From Idiomarina sp. (lineage in GTDB: Bacteria > Pseudomonadota > Gammaproteobacteria > Enterobacterales > Alteromonadaceae), in assembly GCA_020832105.1 (NCBI GenBank), contig JAFIFH010000050.1, forward strand, positions 1 to 46,721: a DNA stretch of 46,721 nt, given 5' to 3'. Below, piece after piece: positions 17,535 through 29,030 of this stretch. The translations under genes and the position numbers were made by a program. The notes under the pieces were generated by a model. It saw only the letters and a list, made by a program, of their open reading frames with translations, did no database searches and was not told the origin of the DNA. How positions within the stretch are numbered: position 1 is the first letter of the stretch; every line of letters begins with the position of its first letter.

Positions 17535-18845
17535 TTACTGGTCGCCGGTAAAGTAACGCTGCGAGCCACGGTTGTCCATCGCCTCAGTGATCCGCCGAAT
17601 GCCCTGCATATAGGTCGCAGTGCGTAAGTTCACCTTCTCATCGATGGACAATTGGAAAATTAGCTCGGCCTGCTCGCGAATGCGTTGTTCCAGGCGCTCA
17701 CTGACCTTATCCGCTGCCCAGTAATCACCGGTGCGATTCTGGATCCACTCAAAGTAACTCACAATCACACCACCGGTATTGGCGAGTACGTCAGGGATCA
17801 CTGTGATGTTACGTTCTTCGAGTTTCGCGTCAGCTTTACTGCTAACCGGCCCGTTAGCAATCTCGAGGATCACCGGCGCTTTAACGTCAGCCACATTATC
17901 CTCATGAATTGCATTTTCGAGGGCCGCGAGCACCAGAATATCCACATCTAACGCAAGCACGTCATCGCGCTCCAATATTTTGCCCTGGTCTTTTTTACCC
18001 TTGCAATGGGGCTTTAGGCTGCCCTTTTTCTTGCCTTCGTGAACCGCCTCCACATCAAGGCCGTCAGCACTGTAAACGGTGCATCTGGAATCAGACACCG
18101 CAACCACCTGGTACCCTTGCGCTTCTGCCGCACGGGCGAAATGATAACCCGCGTTGCCAAAACCCTGTACCGCAACCGTTAACTTCTTCGGTTTTTTCTT
18201 ATGTTTATCGGCCCAGATATTCAGCACCTGTAAAGCGCCCTCACCGGTCGCTTCAACGCGCCCCTGAGAGCCGCCTAAGCCAACGGGTTTACCGGTAATC
18301 ACACCAGGCAACTGACGGCGAGCGATTGAGTTATGTTCATCTTCCATCCAACCCATCACCGTAGCGTCGGTGTTCACATCAGGTGCCGGGATATCGATAT
18401 CAGGGCCGACAAACTCATACACCCCTCGGATATAACCACGTGATAAACGCTCAAGTTCCATTCTGGACAGTTCTTTCGGGTTGCATTGGACCCCCCCTTT
18501 GCCGCCACCATAAGGCAGGTCAACTGCAGCGCATTTGATTGACATCCAGAAGCTGAGTGCGGTCACTTCATCGGCATTGACGTCAGGGTGAAAGCGAATG
18601 CCACCCTTGGCTGGCCCACGGGTAATATCATAGTGGACGCGCCAGCCCTGAAAGACTCGCAACGACCCATCGTCCATGCGCACCGGGATCGAAAACTGTA
18701 ACAGGCGATGTGGATGGGCAAGGCGCTGCCGCGCGTCGTCTGACACATCCAGGCGTTGATAAATGTTTTCAAGGCGGCTCTGTGCATCGGCTAATACCGC
18801 AGGCACCTCAGTGGATGTGCCATTTGCTTTATCTTCTGCAGACAT
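17535..18845 (-). CDS. Glutamate dehydrogenase (Glu/Leu/Phe/Val dehydrogenase family)
   Basis: The enzyme oxidises glutamate to 2-oxoglutarate and ammonium. The 436-residue length fits the small hexameric class. Substrate-binding and catalytic lysines are visible in RGPAKGGIRF (Lys80), SIKCAAVDLPYGGGKGGV (Lys104, Lys116) and the region PDIDIPAPDVNT. The coenzyme domain has GFGNAGYHFA. A run of lysines (about 219-222) precedes it, and another basic stretch (EGKKKGSLKPHCKGKK) sits after the Rossmann start. It probably works catabolically in an amino-acid-consuming marine bacterium (inference). Cofactor preference cannot be called with confidence. SD GGGAG precedes the ATG. The fadH gene lies 72 bases upstream on the same strand. 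Confidence 0.9.
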   Translation of the reverse strand: MSAEDKANGTSTEVPAVLADAQSRLENIYQRLDVSDDARQRLAHPHRLLQFSIPVRMDDGSLRVFQGWRVHYDITRGPAKGGIRFHPDVNADEVTALSFWMSIKCAAVDLPYGGGKGGVQCNPKELSRMELERLSRGYIRGVYEFVGPDIDIPAPDVNTDATVMGWMEDEHNSIARRQLPGVITGKPVGLGGSQGRVEATGEGALQVLNIWADKHKKKPKKLTVAVQGFGNAGYHFARAAEAQGYQVVAVSDSRCTVYSADGLDVEAVHEGKKKGSLKPHCKGKKDQGKILERDDVLALDVDILVLAALENAIHEDNVADVKAPVILEIANGPVSSKADAKLEERNITVIPDVLANTGGVIVSYFEWIQNRTGDYWAADKVSERLEQRIREQAELIFQLSIDEKVNLRTATYMQGIRRITEAMDNRGSQRYFTGDQ

Positions 18846-18917
18846 AGGTCTCCCTTAACTTGCTGTTATATTTATCAGTACCCTAAGGTATAGACGATAT
18901 GACTGAGATTTGATCAG

Positions 18918-20951
<2,034 letters not shown>

Positions 20952-21077
20952 CTATTCTGGTCGTACCTCTATATACTCTACTTTAAAGGTTCAACCAGTT
21001 GCAGGCAAGGCTACTGAATGAGTAAATAGCTGGAAGGGATAGAGCTGTTCAGCTAGGTTTGTATACTCAGGCGACAA

Positions 21078-21130
21078 TTAGTTGGCAACACTTAAAGAGC
21101 AGCATTTAGTTAGCAACCTTTAGTTAGCAG
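21078..21130. repeat. Three direct repeats of TTAGTTRGCAAC upstream of the aldehyde operon
   Basis: TTAGTTGGCAAC (21078-21089), TTAGTTAGCAAC (21106-21117) and TTAGTTAGCAG (21120-21130) start 28 and 14 bases apart. They lie just upstream of the first gene (ATG 21143); the last copy ends shortly before its Shine-Dalgarno AAGGA. The regular spacing suggests either a small tandem duplication or regulator-binding repeats. Confidence 0.5.
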
Positions 21131-21142
21131 CAAGGAATTCAC

Positions 21143-21616
21143 ATGAAACAAAAACAAGCCATTGTACTGGCATTCATCGTTGCCGTCGTAATCGCCACCG
21201 CGTTGGGTAGTATATTTCAGACCCAGGTCAACCTCGCCTATATGCGCGATATCGGTCCCCCCATCGATTTTTCGGCGCGAATAGGCAACACCTGGCACGA
21301 TCTCACCCACTTTGCCTTACTTTACCTGGTCGTTGTCCTCGCCACATTCCTGATCGCATTCCCGCTTGCCGAATGGATTGCGCGTAAAGTCCCTGGCCAC
21401 CGTATGATCTGGCTGGTGCTCGCTGCAGTCGTCAGCTTAGCCGTATGTTTTCAGATCATTGATGCGGTAGCACCCATGCCCACCTTTATTGCCGCGACAA
21501 GAAACCTGGGGGGGACCTTAATCATGCTGCTGGCCGCGGCAATTGCTGCACTGGTGTATGTATTAATGACCCCTTCCCTGAATTCAACGCTGGACAATCA
21601 GGAGACCGAACAATGA
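21143..21616 (+). CDS. Small four-helix integral membrane protein, unknown
   Basis: A 157-residue membrane protein with four predicted transmembrane segments: about 6-25 (IVLAFIVAVVIATALGSIF), 55-75 (FALLYLVVVLATFLIAFPLAE), 88-107 (MIWLVLAAVVSLAVCFQIID) and 120-143 (GGTLIMLLAAAIAALVYVLM). No family was recognised and no conserved charged residue sits in a helix. The ATG follows AAGGA. Its stop overlaps the start of the PQQ-type sugar dehydrogenase gene by four bases (ATGA), so a joint role with that periplasmic enzyme is plausible, for example as a membrane partner or electron-transfer anchor. That is inference from context only. Confidence 0.7.
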   Translation: MKQKQAIVLAFIVAVVIATALGSIFQTQVNLAYMRDIGPPIDFSARIGNTWHDLTHFALLYLVVVLATFLIAFPLAEWIARKVPGHRMIWLVLAAVVSLAVCFQIIDAVAPMPTFIAATRNLGGTLIMLLAAAIAALVYVLMTPSLNSTLDNQETEQ

Positions 21617-22770
21617 AACACTTACCTGCATCCCATTTGCTCATATCCGCCACATTTCTAACCATGGTGTCGTTGAGCAGCAGTGCTGAAGACTCACCGC
21701 AGGTCGCCTACGACACCCAGGTTCTGGTCTCAGGTTTAGCCCACCCCTGGGGCATGGACATATTGCCAGACGGACGCTTTTTAGTGACTGAACGTGAAGG
21801 CAGATTACGTATCGCGGAAAGCGACGGAACCTTGCACGAACAGCCTGTCGCTGGCTTACCAGAGGTTTGGGTGGAAGGCCAGGCCGGTTTGTTTGAGGTC
21901 AAATTAGCACCCGATTACGCGGAATCCGGGCAAATTTACTGGACCTATGCCTGTGGTACAGCAAATAACAGTAGCACCTGTCTCGCCCGTGGTGAGCTGA
22001 CAGAAAGTGATGACGGCAGCATGAGCCTGCACCAGGTAGAAGAATTATTTCGCTCGTCACCCGGGCGAACTGGCAGTGCGCATTATGGCGGCCGTTTTGT
22101 GTTCATGCCCGACGATACCATTATTCTTGGCCTTGGCGATGGCTTTGATTACCGCGAGCAGGCACAGAAACCTGAAAATCATATCGGCAGTGTGGTCCGC
22201 ATGCAGCTGGATGGAAGTGTCCCTGACGACAATCCATTTATTGGCCTTTCGCAGGCTGACCCTTATACCTACTCCTATGGCCATCGAAACGTGCAAGGAA
22301 TTGTTTACGATCCACGCATGGACCGGCTGTATACCAATGAACATGGGCCGCGCGGTGGCGATGAGCTGAACATCATGCGACCCGGTGCAAATTATGGCTG
22401 GCCGCTGATCACCTCAGGTGTTGATTATAATTATGCGCGGATTACCCCTTATACCGAGCTGCCGGGCATGACTGCGCCGATTCTCGAATGGACACCATCT
22501 ATCGCGCCATCAGGCATGACCCAGTACCAGGGCGATGCGTTTAGAGCCTGGCGCGGCGATATTTTTGTATCAGCATTAGCGAAGAAAAAAGTGCAGCGCG
22601 TGCGCGTTGCCGGAACCCGAATCAGCCAGCAGGAAGATCTGTTTACCGAGCTCGATAAGCGAATTCGCTACGTCTATACCGGTAACGATGGCCTGCTCTA
22701 CTTACTCACTGACCATGAAGATGGTGCAGTCATCCGGGTAACGCCAAGGGAGATGAATGATGACCAGTAA
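21613..22770 (+). CDS. Soluble PQQ-dependent aldose sugar dehydrogenase (YliI/Asd family)
   Basis: A periplasmic six-bladed propeller of the glucose/sorbosone dehydrogenase family, which oxidises aldose sugars with PQQ. The 385-residue product has a signal peptide ending about SSSAEDS (residue 25). The family motifs follow: VLVSGLAHPWGMDILPDG, FLVTEREGRLRI, GSAHYGGRFVF, YSYGHRNVQG, NEHGPRGGDELN and GANYGWPLI, the Asp-Glu-His region lining the active site. Its ATG overlaps the preceding gene by four bases, and its last 14 bases overlap the next gene. No PQQ synthesis genes occur in the window, so cofactor supply is unknown. Confidence 0.88.
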   Translation: MKHLPASHLLISATFLTMVSLSSSAEDSPQVAYDTQVLVSGLAHPWGMDILPDGRFLVTEREGRLRIAESDGTLHEQPVAGLPEVWVEGQAGLFEVKLAPDYAESGQIYWTYACGTANNSSTCLARGELTESDDGSMSLHQVEELFRSSPGRTGSAHYGGRFVFMPDDTIILGLGDGFDYREQAQKPENHIGSVVRMQLDGSVPDDNPFIGLSQADPYTYSYGHRNVQGIVYDPRMDRLYTNEHGPRGGDELNIMRPGANYGWPLITSGVDYNYARITPYTELPGMTAPILEWTPSIAPSGMTQYQGDAFRAWRGDIFVSALAKKKVQRVRVAGTRISQQEDLFTELDKRIRYVYTGNDGLLYLLTDHEDGAVIRVTPREMNDDQ

Positions 22771-24217
22771 ATTAAGTCGCAAAGATTTGTTAGCGGACGC
22801 TTTATATATCGACGGTAAATGGCAGCAGGGAAAAAATACGTTCACGGTGACGAACCCCAGCACCGGTGACACTGTGGCAACAGTCGCAAATGCCAGTGAA
22901 CAACAGGTCGAGGCGGCCATTGACGCCGCCCACCGGGCTTTTCAATCATGGCGGCATTGCACCAGTGAAGAGCGGAGTAAAAAATTACGCGCCTGGTTCG
23001 ATGCGATCATGCTGCACCAGGACGAACTGGCTGAAATCATGACCCTTGAACAAGGTAAACCAGTAGACGAAGCCGCGGGCGAAGTGGCTTATGGTGCAAG
23101 CTTTGTTGAATGGTTTGCTGAAGAGGCGAAGCGCATTCGTGGCGACATTCTGCCCACCATTAAGAATCAGCAGGAAAACCGCGTGATCAAGCAGCCAATA
23201 GGCGTGGTCGGCTGTATTACACCGTGGAACTTTCCTAATGCAATGATTACCCGCAAGGTTGCGCCAGCACTTGCCGCTGGTTGTACGGTGGTGGTCAAAC
23301 CGCCGAGCCTGACGCCTCTCTCAGCGCTCGCCCTCGGGGTACTGGCAGAGCACGTCGGTATTCCTGCTGGAGTGATTAATATCGTCCCAACGGATGACGC
23401 CAAAATGTTTAGCGAAACCTTGTGCGCGAACCCCAAGGTTCGCAAGCTGTCTTTCACCGGCTCCACCAAAGTCGGCCAGACCCTGATGAAACTGTGCAGT
23501 GAAAACGTGATTAAGATGTCTCTTGAGCTGGGCGGGAATGCACCTTTCGTCGTCTTTGATGATGCGGACTTGGATCTTGCCGTTGAACAGTTAATGGCAT
23601 CGAAGTTTCGCAACGCCGGGCAAACCTGCATTAGTGCCAATCGGGTTCTGGTACAAGACTCGGTACATGACGCTTTTGTCGGAAAACTGTCACACGCCGT
23701 CAAAAAACTTAAAGTCGGTGATGGCATGAATAAAGACCACGATCTTGGTCCATTGATTAACCAGGAAGCCGTGGATAAAGCACACAGATTAGTCAAAGAT
23801 GCGATAGAAAAAGGCGCAACCTGTGAGCTAAAAGGTGGCCAGGACGAGCATCTTGGTGATCTATTCTACCTGCCGGTATTACTCACCAACGTCAGCGCAG
23901 AGATGGAGATTAGCCAGACTGAAATCTTCGCCCCTGTAGTGGCTGTGCAGAAGTTCGTCAGTGAAGACGAAGGTATCGAACTTGCCAATAGCACCCCTTT
24001 CGGCCTTGCTGCTTATTTCTGTGCCAGTTCGCCACAGCGCATTCATCGCGTCAGCTATGCCCTTGAAGCCGGCCTGGTGGGGATTAATGCGGGTGCAATT
24101 TCCCATTATATGAATCCTTTTGGCGGGGTAAAGCAATCAGGTATTGGTCGTGAAGGCTCACATTATGGTATTGATGAATACCTCGAAATTAAAACTTTGG
24201 TACAAGGCGGTTTATGA
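22757..24217 (+). CDS. gabD: Succinate-semialdehyde dehydrogenase (GabD type)
   Basis: An NAD(P)-dependent aldehyde dehydrogenase, closest in motif pattern to GabD, which oxidises succinate semialdehyde in GABA and polyamine breakdown. The 486 residues contain ITPWNFPNAMITRKVAPALAAGC, FTGSTKVGQ, SLELGGNAPFVVFDDADLD with the general-base Glu near 257, and NAGQTC with the nucleophile Cys291. The end EGSHYGIDEYLEIK also matches GabD. ATGs at 22757 and 22760 are possible; the second has better spacing from AAGGGAG. It overlaps the upstream gene by 14 bases and the downstream gene by four. Relatives acting on other short aldehydes cannot be excluded. Confidence 0.87.
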   Translation: MMTSKLSRKDLLADALYIDGKWQQGKNTFTVTNPSTGDTVATVANASEQQVEAAIDAAHRAFQSWRHCTSEERSKKLRAWFDAIMLHQDELAEIMTLEQGKPVDEAAGEVAYGASFVEWFAEEAKRIRGDILPTIKNQQENRVIKQPIGVVGCITPWNFPNAMITRKVAPALAAGCTVVVKPPSLTPLSALALGVLAEHVGIPAGVINIVPTDDAKMFSETLCANPKVRKLSFTGSTKVGQTLMKLCSENVIKMSLELGGNAPFVVFDDADLDLAVEQLMASKFRNAGQTCISANRVLVQDSVHDAFVGKLSHAVKKLKVGDGMNKDHDLGPLINQEAVDKAHRLVKDAIEKGATCELKGGQDEHLGDLFYLPVLLTNVSAEMEISQTEIFAPVVAVQKFVSEDEGIELANSTPFGLAAYFCASSPQRIHRVSYALEAGLVGINAGAISHYMNPFGGVKQSGIGREGSHYGIDEYLEIKTLVQGGL

Positions 24218-25572
24218 AGTCCATTGACACCCTGCGTGCGACTTTCGCCCGTGGCACGACTCGCGATTTAGCATGGCGCTTAACCCAGTTAGAGGGGATT
24301 CGCCGATTCCTAAACGAACAGCAGGTAGAACTTAGCGAGGCACTGAAAGCTGACCTTGGCAAAGGTCATGCAGAAGCCTGGAGTACCGAGATTGGCTTTA
24401 CGCTGAAAGATGTTGAGCTGACTAAGAAGCACTTAAAGTCCTGGCTTAAACCCCGCAGCGTCAGTACCCCTGTACTGGCAAAACCAGGAAAAAGTAAGCT
24501 CATGCTCGAGCCTTTGGGTTGTGTGCTTATTTTTGGTGCCTGGAATTACCCACTGCAACTGAGCTTAAGCCCAGTAATTGCTGCACTCGCCGCCGGCAAC
24601 TGTGTGTTGTTAAAGCCTTCAGAGGTGAGCCCTGCTATCAGCCATTTGCTCGCAACTGCCTTGCCTGAGTATGTTGATGCCAGCGCATTGCAAGTCGTTG
24701 AGGGCGATGCTGAGGTCGCCACACAGTTACTAAAACACGCTTTCGACCATATTTTTTATACCGGAGGTGGTGACGTTGGTAAAATCGTGATGCATGCCGC
24801 CGCTGAGCACCTGACCCCCGTCACCCTTGAGCTTGGGGGTAAGAGCCCTGTCATTGTCAGCCGTCACTGCGATATCAGAACCACGGCCAGACGCATCGCC
24901 TGGGGTAAGTGGATTAACGCTGGCCAAACCTGTATTGCACCTGACTACGTATTGGTTGAAAGTGCGGTTCGGGATGAGCTGGTCACCGCCCTTGAGGAGG
25001 CATTGGTCGAATTTTACGGCGATGAGCCCCAGCGCAGTAAAGATTACGGTCGCATCGTCAATGACAAGCATTTGAGCCGTTTACTGGCGTTGCTTGACGA
25101 GCACGAAGTTATTAATGGCAAAGACTACGACAGACGCGACCGTTTTATGGCGCCCATGCTGATTAATAACCCAAGCCGCCAATCTGCGATCATGCAGGAT
25201 GAGATATTCGGCCCCCTGTTACCAATTTGCCCGGTGGACAATATCGACGCCGCCATTCAAGCGGTACTGAGTTTACCTAAACCGTTGGCGTGCTACGCAT
25301 TCACTAAAAAGAACAGCGAACAACAGCACATTGAGTCAGCGATTAGCTGCGGCAACATGTGCTTTAACGATACCCTGATGTTTATGGTTAACCCTGAGTT
25401 GCCCTTTGGCGGCGTTGGGCCCAGTGGTATGGGTCGCTACCACGGCGAGTTTGGCGTGCGCACCTTCTCTCATGAAAAGCCGGTGATGGTGCGAAGTTTT
25501 GCATTAGATGTTGCCCTGCGCTACCCACCCTTTAGCAAACAAAAATTGAAATGGCTGAAAAAGTTCATGTAG
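24214..25572 (+). CDS. ALDH3-like aldehyde dehydrogenase
   Basis: A 452-residue aldehyde dehydrogenase of the class-3/coniferyl-aldehyde type, acting on medium or aromatic aldehydes. Motifs seen: EPLGCVLIFGAWNYPLQLSLSPVI, FYTGGGDVGK (NAD binding), LELGGKSPVI, and NAGQTC with the catalytic cysteine at residue 240. The end GRYHGEFGVRTFSHEK and RYPPF are typical of the ALDH3 group, which is shorter than the 480-500-residue GabD group. Its ATG overlaps the gabD stop by four bases, so the two dehydrogenases are probably made together. The actual substrate is not evident; clean-up of aldehydes made by the preceding oxidoreductase is one possibility. Confidence 0.83.
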   Translation: MKSIDTLRATFARGTTRDLAWRLTQLEGIRRFLNEQQVELSEALKADLGKGHAEAWSTEIGFTLKDVELTKKHLKSWLKPRSVSTPVLAKPGKSKLMLEPLGCVLIFGAWNYPLQLSLSPVIAALAAGNCVLLKPSEVSPAISHLLATALPEYVDASALQVVEGDAEVATQLLKHAFDHIFYTGGGDVGKIVMHAAAEHLTPVTLELGGKSPVIVSRHCDIRTTARRIAWGKWINAGQTCIAPDYVLVESAVRDELVTALEEALVEFYGDEPQRSKDYGRIVNDKHLSRLLALLDEHEVINGKDYDRRDRFMAPMLINNPSRQSAIMQDEIFGPLLPICPVDNIDAAIQAVLSLPKPLACYAFTKKNSEQQHIESAISCGNMCFNDTLMFMVNPELPFGGVGPSGMGRYHGEFGVRTFSHEKPVMVRSFALDVALRYPPFSKQKLKWLKKFM

Positions 25573-25677
25573 ACCTTGAAGTTAGTGAGTACTCCCCACA
25601 TTAACTAAGGTACTAGGAAAGTGGCCGGTGACTCATTGTCGACTGGCCACTACACGCGACAATTAAAGAGGTTTTTC

Positions 25678-26568
25678 GTGCACACAGCAGATAACTTGAT
25701 GAACGGCGGACAGCCAGCTCAACCGTCAAATATCGTTGATATTAATGAGCAAAATGCACAGCAAATTCTGATTCAGGGCTCGCAGGAAAAGGTGGTACTG
25801 ATCGACTTCTGGGCTGACTGGTGTGAGCCTTGTAAGCAGCTGACTCCGGTTCTTGAGCGAATCGCAGGGGATTACCCTGACCATCTGATTCTGGCGAAAA
25901 TCAATTGTGAAGAGCAGCAGGCTATCGCGAGCCAGTTTGGCGTGCAGAGTCTGCCAACCATAGTTGTGTTTAAAGACGGTCAGCCAGTCGATGGTCTTGC
26001 CGGCGCACAGCCTGAGTCCGCGATTCGTGAGATGCTGGCAAAATATTTACCAGCACCACAGGACGATGCACTAAGCCAGGCCCAGCAAGCTCTGCAAGAG
26101 GAAGATTTTGAAGCGGCATATACCGCAGCTAAACAAGCCTATGACCTGGCACCGCAAGACCCTCAGGTGCGTCTGGTACTAGCAGACGCGGCAGCCAGCA
26201 TAGGGCACACAGACCAGGCGCTGGGTCTAATTTCGGACCTTACCATTGCGGATCAGGACAGCTATTACCAGCATATCGTTGCGAAAATTAAGCTTGCAGA
26301 AGACGCTGCGCAGAGCCCGGAAATTGACGCACTAGAGGCGCAGTTAGCGGAACAGCCAAATGATCTCTCGTTGAAAGTTGAATTAGCGATTCAGTATCAT
26401 CAGGTTAAGCGACACCAGGAGGCTTTGGATTTACTATTTGAAGTACTCAATGAAGATATTAACTTCCAAGAGGGAAAGAAAACGACTCTGGATATTATCA
26501 ATAACCTGCCGGCGGGTGATCCACTTGCAGCGGCCTCGCGTAGAAAGTTATACAGCATGCTTTACTAG
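25678..26568 (+). CDS. cnoX: Thioredoxin-TPR co-chaperone CnoX (YbbN)
   Basis: CnoX holds unfolding proteins under oxidative stress and passes them to GroEL or DnaK. The frame is open from GTG 25621, but GTG 25678 is preceded by AAAGAGG at suitable spacing and gives 296 residues, close to E. coli CnoX (284). An ATG at 25699 is another option. Residues about 20-125 are a thioredoxin domain with an intact CxxC (Cys49, Cys52 in WCEPCK); E. coli CnoX lacks the first cysteine, so redox activity is possible here. The rest is a set of helical TPR-like repeats. A strong terminator follows. Confidence 0.9.
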   Translation: MHTADNLMNGGQPAQPSNIVDINEQNAQQILIQGSQEKVVLIDFWADWCEPCKQLTPVLERIAGDYPDHLILAKINCEEQQAIASQFGVQSLPTIVVFKDGQPVDGLAGAQPESAIREMLAKYLPAPQDDALSQAQQALQEEDFEAAYTAAKQAYDLAPQDPQVRLVLADAAASIGHTDQALGLISDLTIADQDSYYQHIVAKIKLAEDAAQSPEIDALEAQLAEQPNDLSLKVELAIQYHQVKRHQEALDLLFEVLNEDINFQEGKKTTLDIINNLPAGDPLAAASRRKLYSMLY

Positions 26569-26591
26569 CTGCTGTCGCTAGCAACGAGTTT

Positions 26592-26619
26592 AGGCCGGTT
26601 TCTCAACCGGCCTTTTTTT
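26592..26619 (+). terminator. Intrinsic terminator after cnoX
   Basis: AGGCCGGTT, loop TCTC and AACCGGCCT form a 9-base-pair GC-rich stem running directly into a T-run (26613-26619), 24 bases past the cnoX stop. Confidence 0.95.
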
Positions 26620-26647
26620 GCCATTCACTCTATCTGCAAGACATTAC

Positions 26648-27073
26648 TTACAAGTCGTTCAAAGCAAGTTTGATTTCGACATCCTTGCCATCGTCATCGT
26701 AACCCTCTACTTTAACTTCCCCACGTGAGGACACGTCGATTTCATCAAAACGGCGAATACCCGCATCCTTGCCTTCTTCCATCGCTTTTTGCAGCTGGCT
26801 CAGAGATAAACCCCAGGCTTCGCGTGCATAGCGTTCATGCTCTTCACTCTGCACTTGCCCGTCTGGGCCAAAGACAACCTCTGAATGCATGTTATCACGA
26901 GCAAAACCTTCTACCTCAACCCGGTCGTTCGATTTCCATTCCACTTCGGTGACATGGGAAAAGCCATAGTCATCTAACCATCCATGCAGATCGCCGTGAT
27001 CATGAGCCATAACAGACGTGGAAAGCAGTACTGAAGATGCCACTGCTGAAGCTAATAAAGTTGATACTTTCAT
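26648..27073 (-). CDS. Exported PepSY-like domain protein
   Basis: The product is 141 residues if started at ATG 27073, which has AGGAG 8 bases upstream; the frame extends to 27100. A signal peptide (MKVSTLLASAVASSVLLSTSVMA) precedes the mature start HDHGDLHGWLDD. The body has two similar alpha-beta units (EVEWKSNDRVEVEGFARDN and EIDVSSRGEVKVEGYDDDG) suggestive of PepSY-type repeats, which often bind peptides, metals or calcium. Strongly acidic. It is convergent with cnoX and divergent from the chemotaxis receptor gene. No specific role can be assigned; the PepSY assignment is by pattern only. Confidence 0.65.
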   Translation of the reverse strand: MKVSTLLASAVASSVLLSTSVMAHDHGDLHGWLDDYGFSHVTEVEWKSNDRVEVEGFARDNMHSEVVFGPDGQVQSEEHERYAREAWGLSLSQLQKAMEEGKDAGIRRFDEIDVSSRGEVKVEGYDDDGKDVEIKLALNDL

Positions 27074-27336
27074 AACGTACTCCTTCATATGTCTAGTCAA
27101 CAGGTACGGTATCTAAGAACCGATAGTGTACCCGACGCGAGCGTTACCAACATTGCAACACTTTGGTCCGCTGTTAATTTAATCTTAGTCTACTGGACGT
27201 ATTTGGCAGGCCTTGCTATGTAAGACTTAGGTAAAATGAGCATAAGACCAAAGTGCTTTCATTTGCGCGAGATCACATCTTACCTACCCCAAATGGGTTA
27301 GATTGCAGCCCATTCGAGTGACTATATGCAGGGGCT

Positions 27337-28989
27337 ATGGTGAATCCTTTCTTTTCCGGTTTAACATTTAAACTCATGGTACTGGTGGTTATTATTGGCT
27401 CGGTTCCGATCTCTATTCTCGGTGGTGTCACCTTTTTAAGTACCAAATCTAATCTCGAGCAAGACCTGCAGTGGCAATTACAAAGTATCTCTAACGACGC
27501 AGCACGCCTGGTTGATTTACAATTGAGTGAGCTGGAGCGTGAGCTTCGCCTGGTTAGCCGCCCCCAAACCACAGAGGCCGCGCTTAGTACAAACCTCGAA
27601 GCCTGGGCGGCGGCCCAGCCGCTGGTCGCCGGGATGTCTGCAACAACCCGCCAAAATGACGTGATGAGCATCCGATTACAGGTCATCGACACTATGTCAC
27701 CTGTCTACCTTGCTATTAACGAGGTTCGGTTAGCGGAACGAATTGCTTTAACCAGCCTTGGCGAACATGGTGAGCTGGCGCTTATGCAAGCAAATGCGAT
27801 GCAGCAGGCAGCAGGTCTTGCACAGGCCAGCAGCCGGATCTCTCACCCTGCACTACTTGGCGAATGGGTGGTGCAGGCACAGATGCCTGAAGCGCACTTC
27901 TATGCCCCTATAGCCCGGCTCAATACGGTGATGTGGAGCTTATGGATTGTCGCCTTTGTGACCGCATTAAGCATTGGTTATATTTTTGCGAAGCGCCTGT
28001 TGAAGCCACTCCACCAGTTGCTCCGTCGCATGCAAAATATCGCCAGCGGCGACGCTGACTTGACCCAGCGAATCCATATTGAGGGAAAAGACGAGTTCGC
28101 TCAGCTTGCGCACGCATTTAATCGTTTTATCGATAATTTACGCGGCGTCATCACTCAGCTTGCAGACACCTCGCAAGCATTAGCAACCCAGGCCCAACAG
28201 AGCCTGACCGGTGCACAGTCTTCCCGCGATGCGCTGACCAACCAGCACCAGCAAGTTGAGCAGGTGGCGACGGCAATGAACCAGATGACCGCCACGGTAA
28301 GAGAGGTTGCGCAGAACACCCAGGAAGCGGCGCACAGCGCAAACCATGCCATGCAAGCCACCGATGATGGCAATCAGGTGGTTGAAAAAACCATTATCTC
28401 GATTAGCAAGCTGGCCGATGAAGTCAGTGCCGCCGCTGGGGTGATTGGTGCGTTGAAGGAAGAGAGTAAGAGTATCAGTAGTATTCTTGATGCCATTCGC
28501 GGCATTGCTGAACAGACCAACTTGCTTGCTCTCAATGCAGCCATTGAGGCGGCCAGAGCAGGCGAAGCTGGTCGTGGCTTTGCCGTCGTCGCCGATGAAG
28601 TGCGCACTCTGGCGGTAAGAGTGTCTGCGGCCACCGATGAAATTAATGTGAAGATCAGTCGTCTCCAGCGCAGTTCTGATGATGCAGTCGCGGTGATGGC
28701 GCGGGGGCAGCAGCAGGCGTCTCAAAGCGTTGACGATGCACAGGGCACCGGCCATGCATTGCAACAAATCCGCCATTCTATTCACCAGATTAATGATATG
28801 AATACCCAGGTTGCTACCGCGTCAGAGCAGCAAAGTGCGGTGGCTGAAGACATCAATCGCAGTGTGGTAACGATCTCCGAGCTGGCTTACAGCACGGTGC
28901 ACCAGGCCGATGATATTGCTGATGCCAGTCATCAACTTAATCAGCTCGCTGAGACCTTGCAAAGCATCGTCCAGCGCTTTCGATATTAA
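27337..28989 (+). CDS. Methyl-accepting chemotaxis protein
   Basis: A membrane chemoreceptor of 550 residues passing signals to CheA/CheW and thus to the flagellum. The order is: transmembrane helix 1 (about 7-30, [19 protein letters not shown]), a short periplasmic sensor of about 155 residues, helix 2 (about 192-213, [20 protein letters not shown]), a HAMP domain ([27 protein letters not shown] region) and a long coiled-coil cytoplasmic domain with the conserved hairpin tip [21 protein letters not shown]. The sensor's ligand cannot be read from sequence. AGGGG lies close to ATG 27337; GTG 27340 has better spacing. Confidence 0.94.
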   Translation: MVNPFFSGLTFKLMVLVVIIGSVPISILGGVTFLSTKSNLEQDLQWQLQSISNDAARLVDLQLSELERELRLVSRPQTTEAALSTNLEAWAAAQPLVAGMSATTRQNDVMSIRLQVIDTMSPVYLAINEVRLAERIALTSLGEHGELALMQANAMQQAAGLAQASSRISHPALLGEWVVQAQMPEAHFYAPIARLNTVMWSLWIVAFVTALSIGYIFAKRLLKPLHQLLRRMQNIASGDADLTQRIHIEGKDEFAQLAHAFNRFIDNLRGVITQLADTSQALATQAQQSLTGAQSSRDALTNQHQQVEQVATAMNQMTATVREVAQNTQEAAHSANHAMQATDDGNQVVEKTIISISKLADEVSAAAGVIGALKEESKSISSILDAIRGIAEQTNLLALNAAIEAARAGEAGRGFAVVADEVRTLAVRVSAATDEINVKISRLQRSSDDAVAVMARGQQQASQSVDDAQGTGHALQQIRHSIHQINDMNTQVATASEQQSAVAEDINRSVVTISELAYSTVHQADDIADASHQLNQLAETLQSIVQRFRY

Positions 28990-28994
28990 GTCAT

Positions 28995-29024
28995 TTGACA
29001 AATATTTGTGCCCGTGGATAATAC
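28995..29024 (+). promoter_or_regulatory. Sigma-70 promoter of the manganese riboswitch transcript
   Basis: TTGACA (28995-29000), an 18-base spacer and TAATAC (29019-29024). The -35 is perfect and the -10 near consensus. Transcription would begin around 29031, immediately ahead of the riboswitch-like aptamer. It lies just after the stop codon of the chemotaxis receptor gene. Confidence 0.75.
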
Positions 29025-29030
29025 CGCCCA

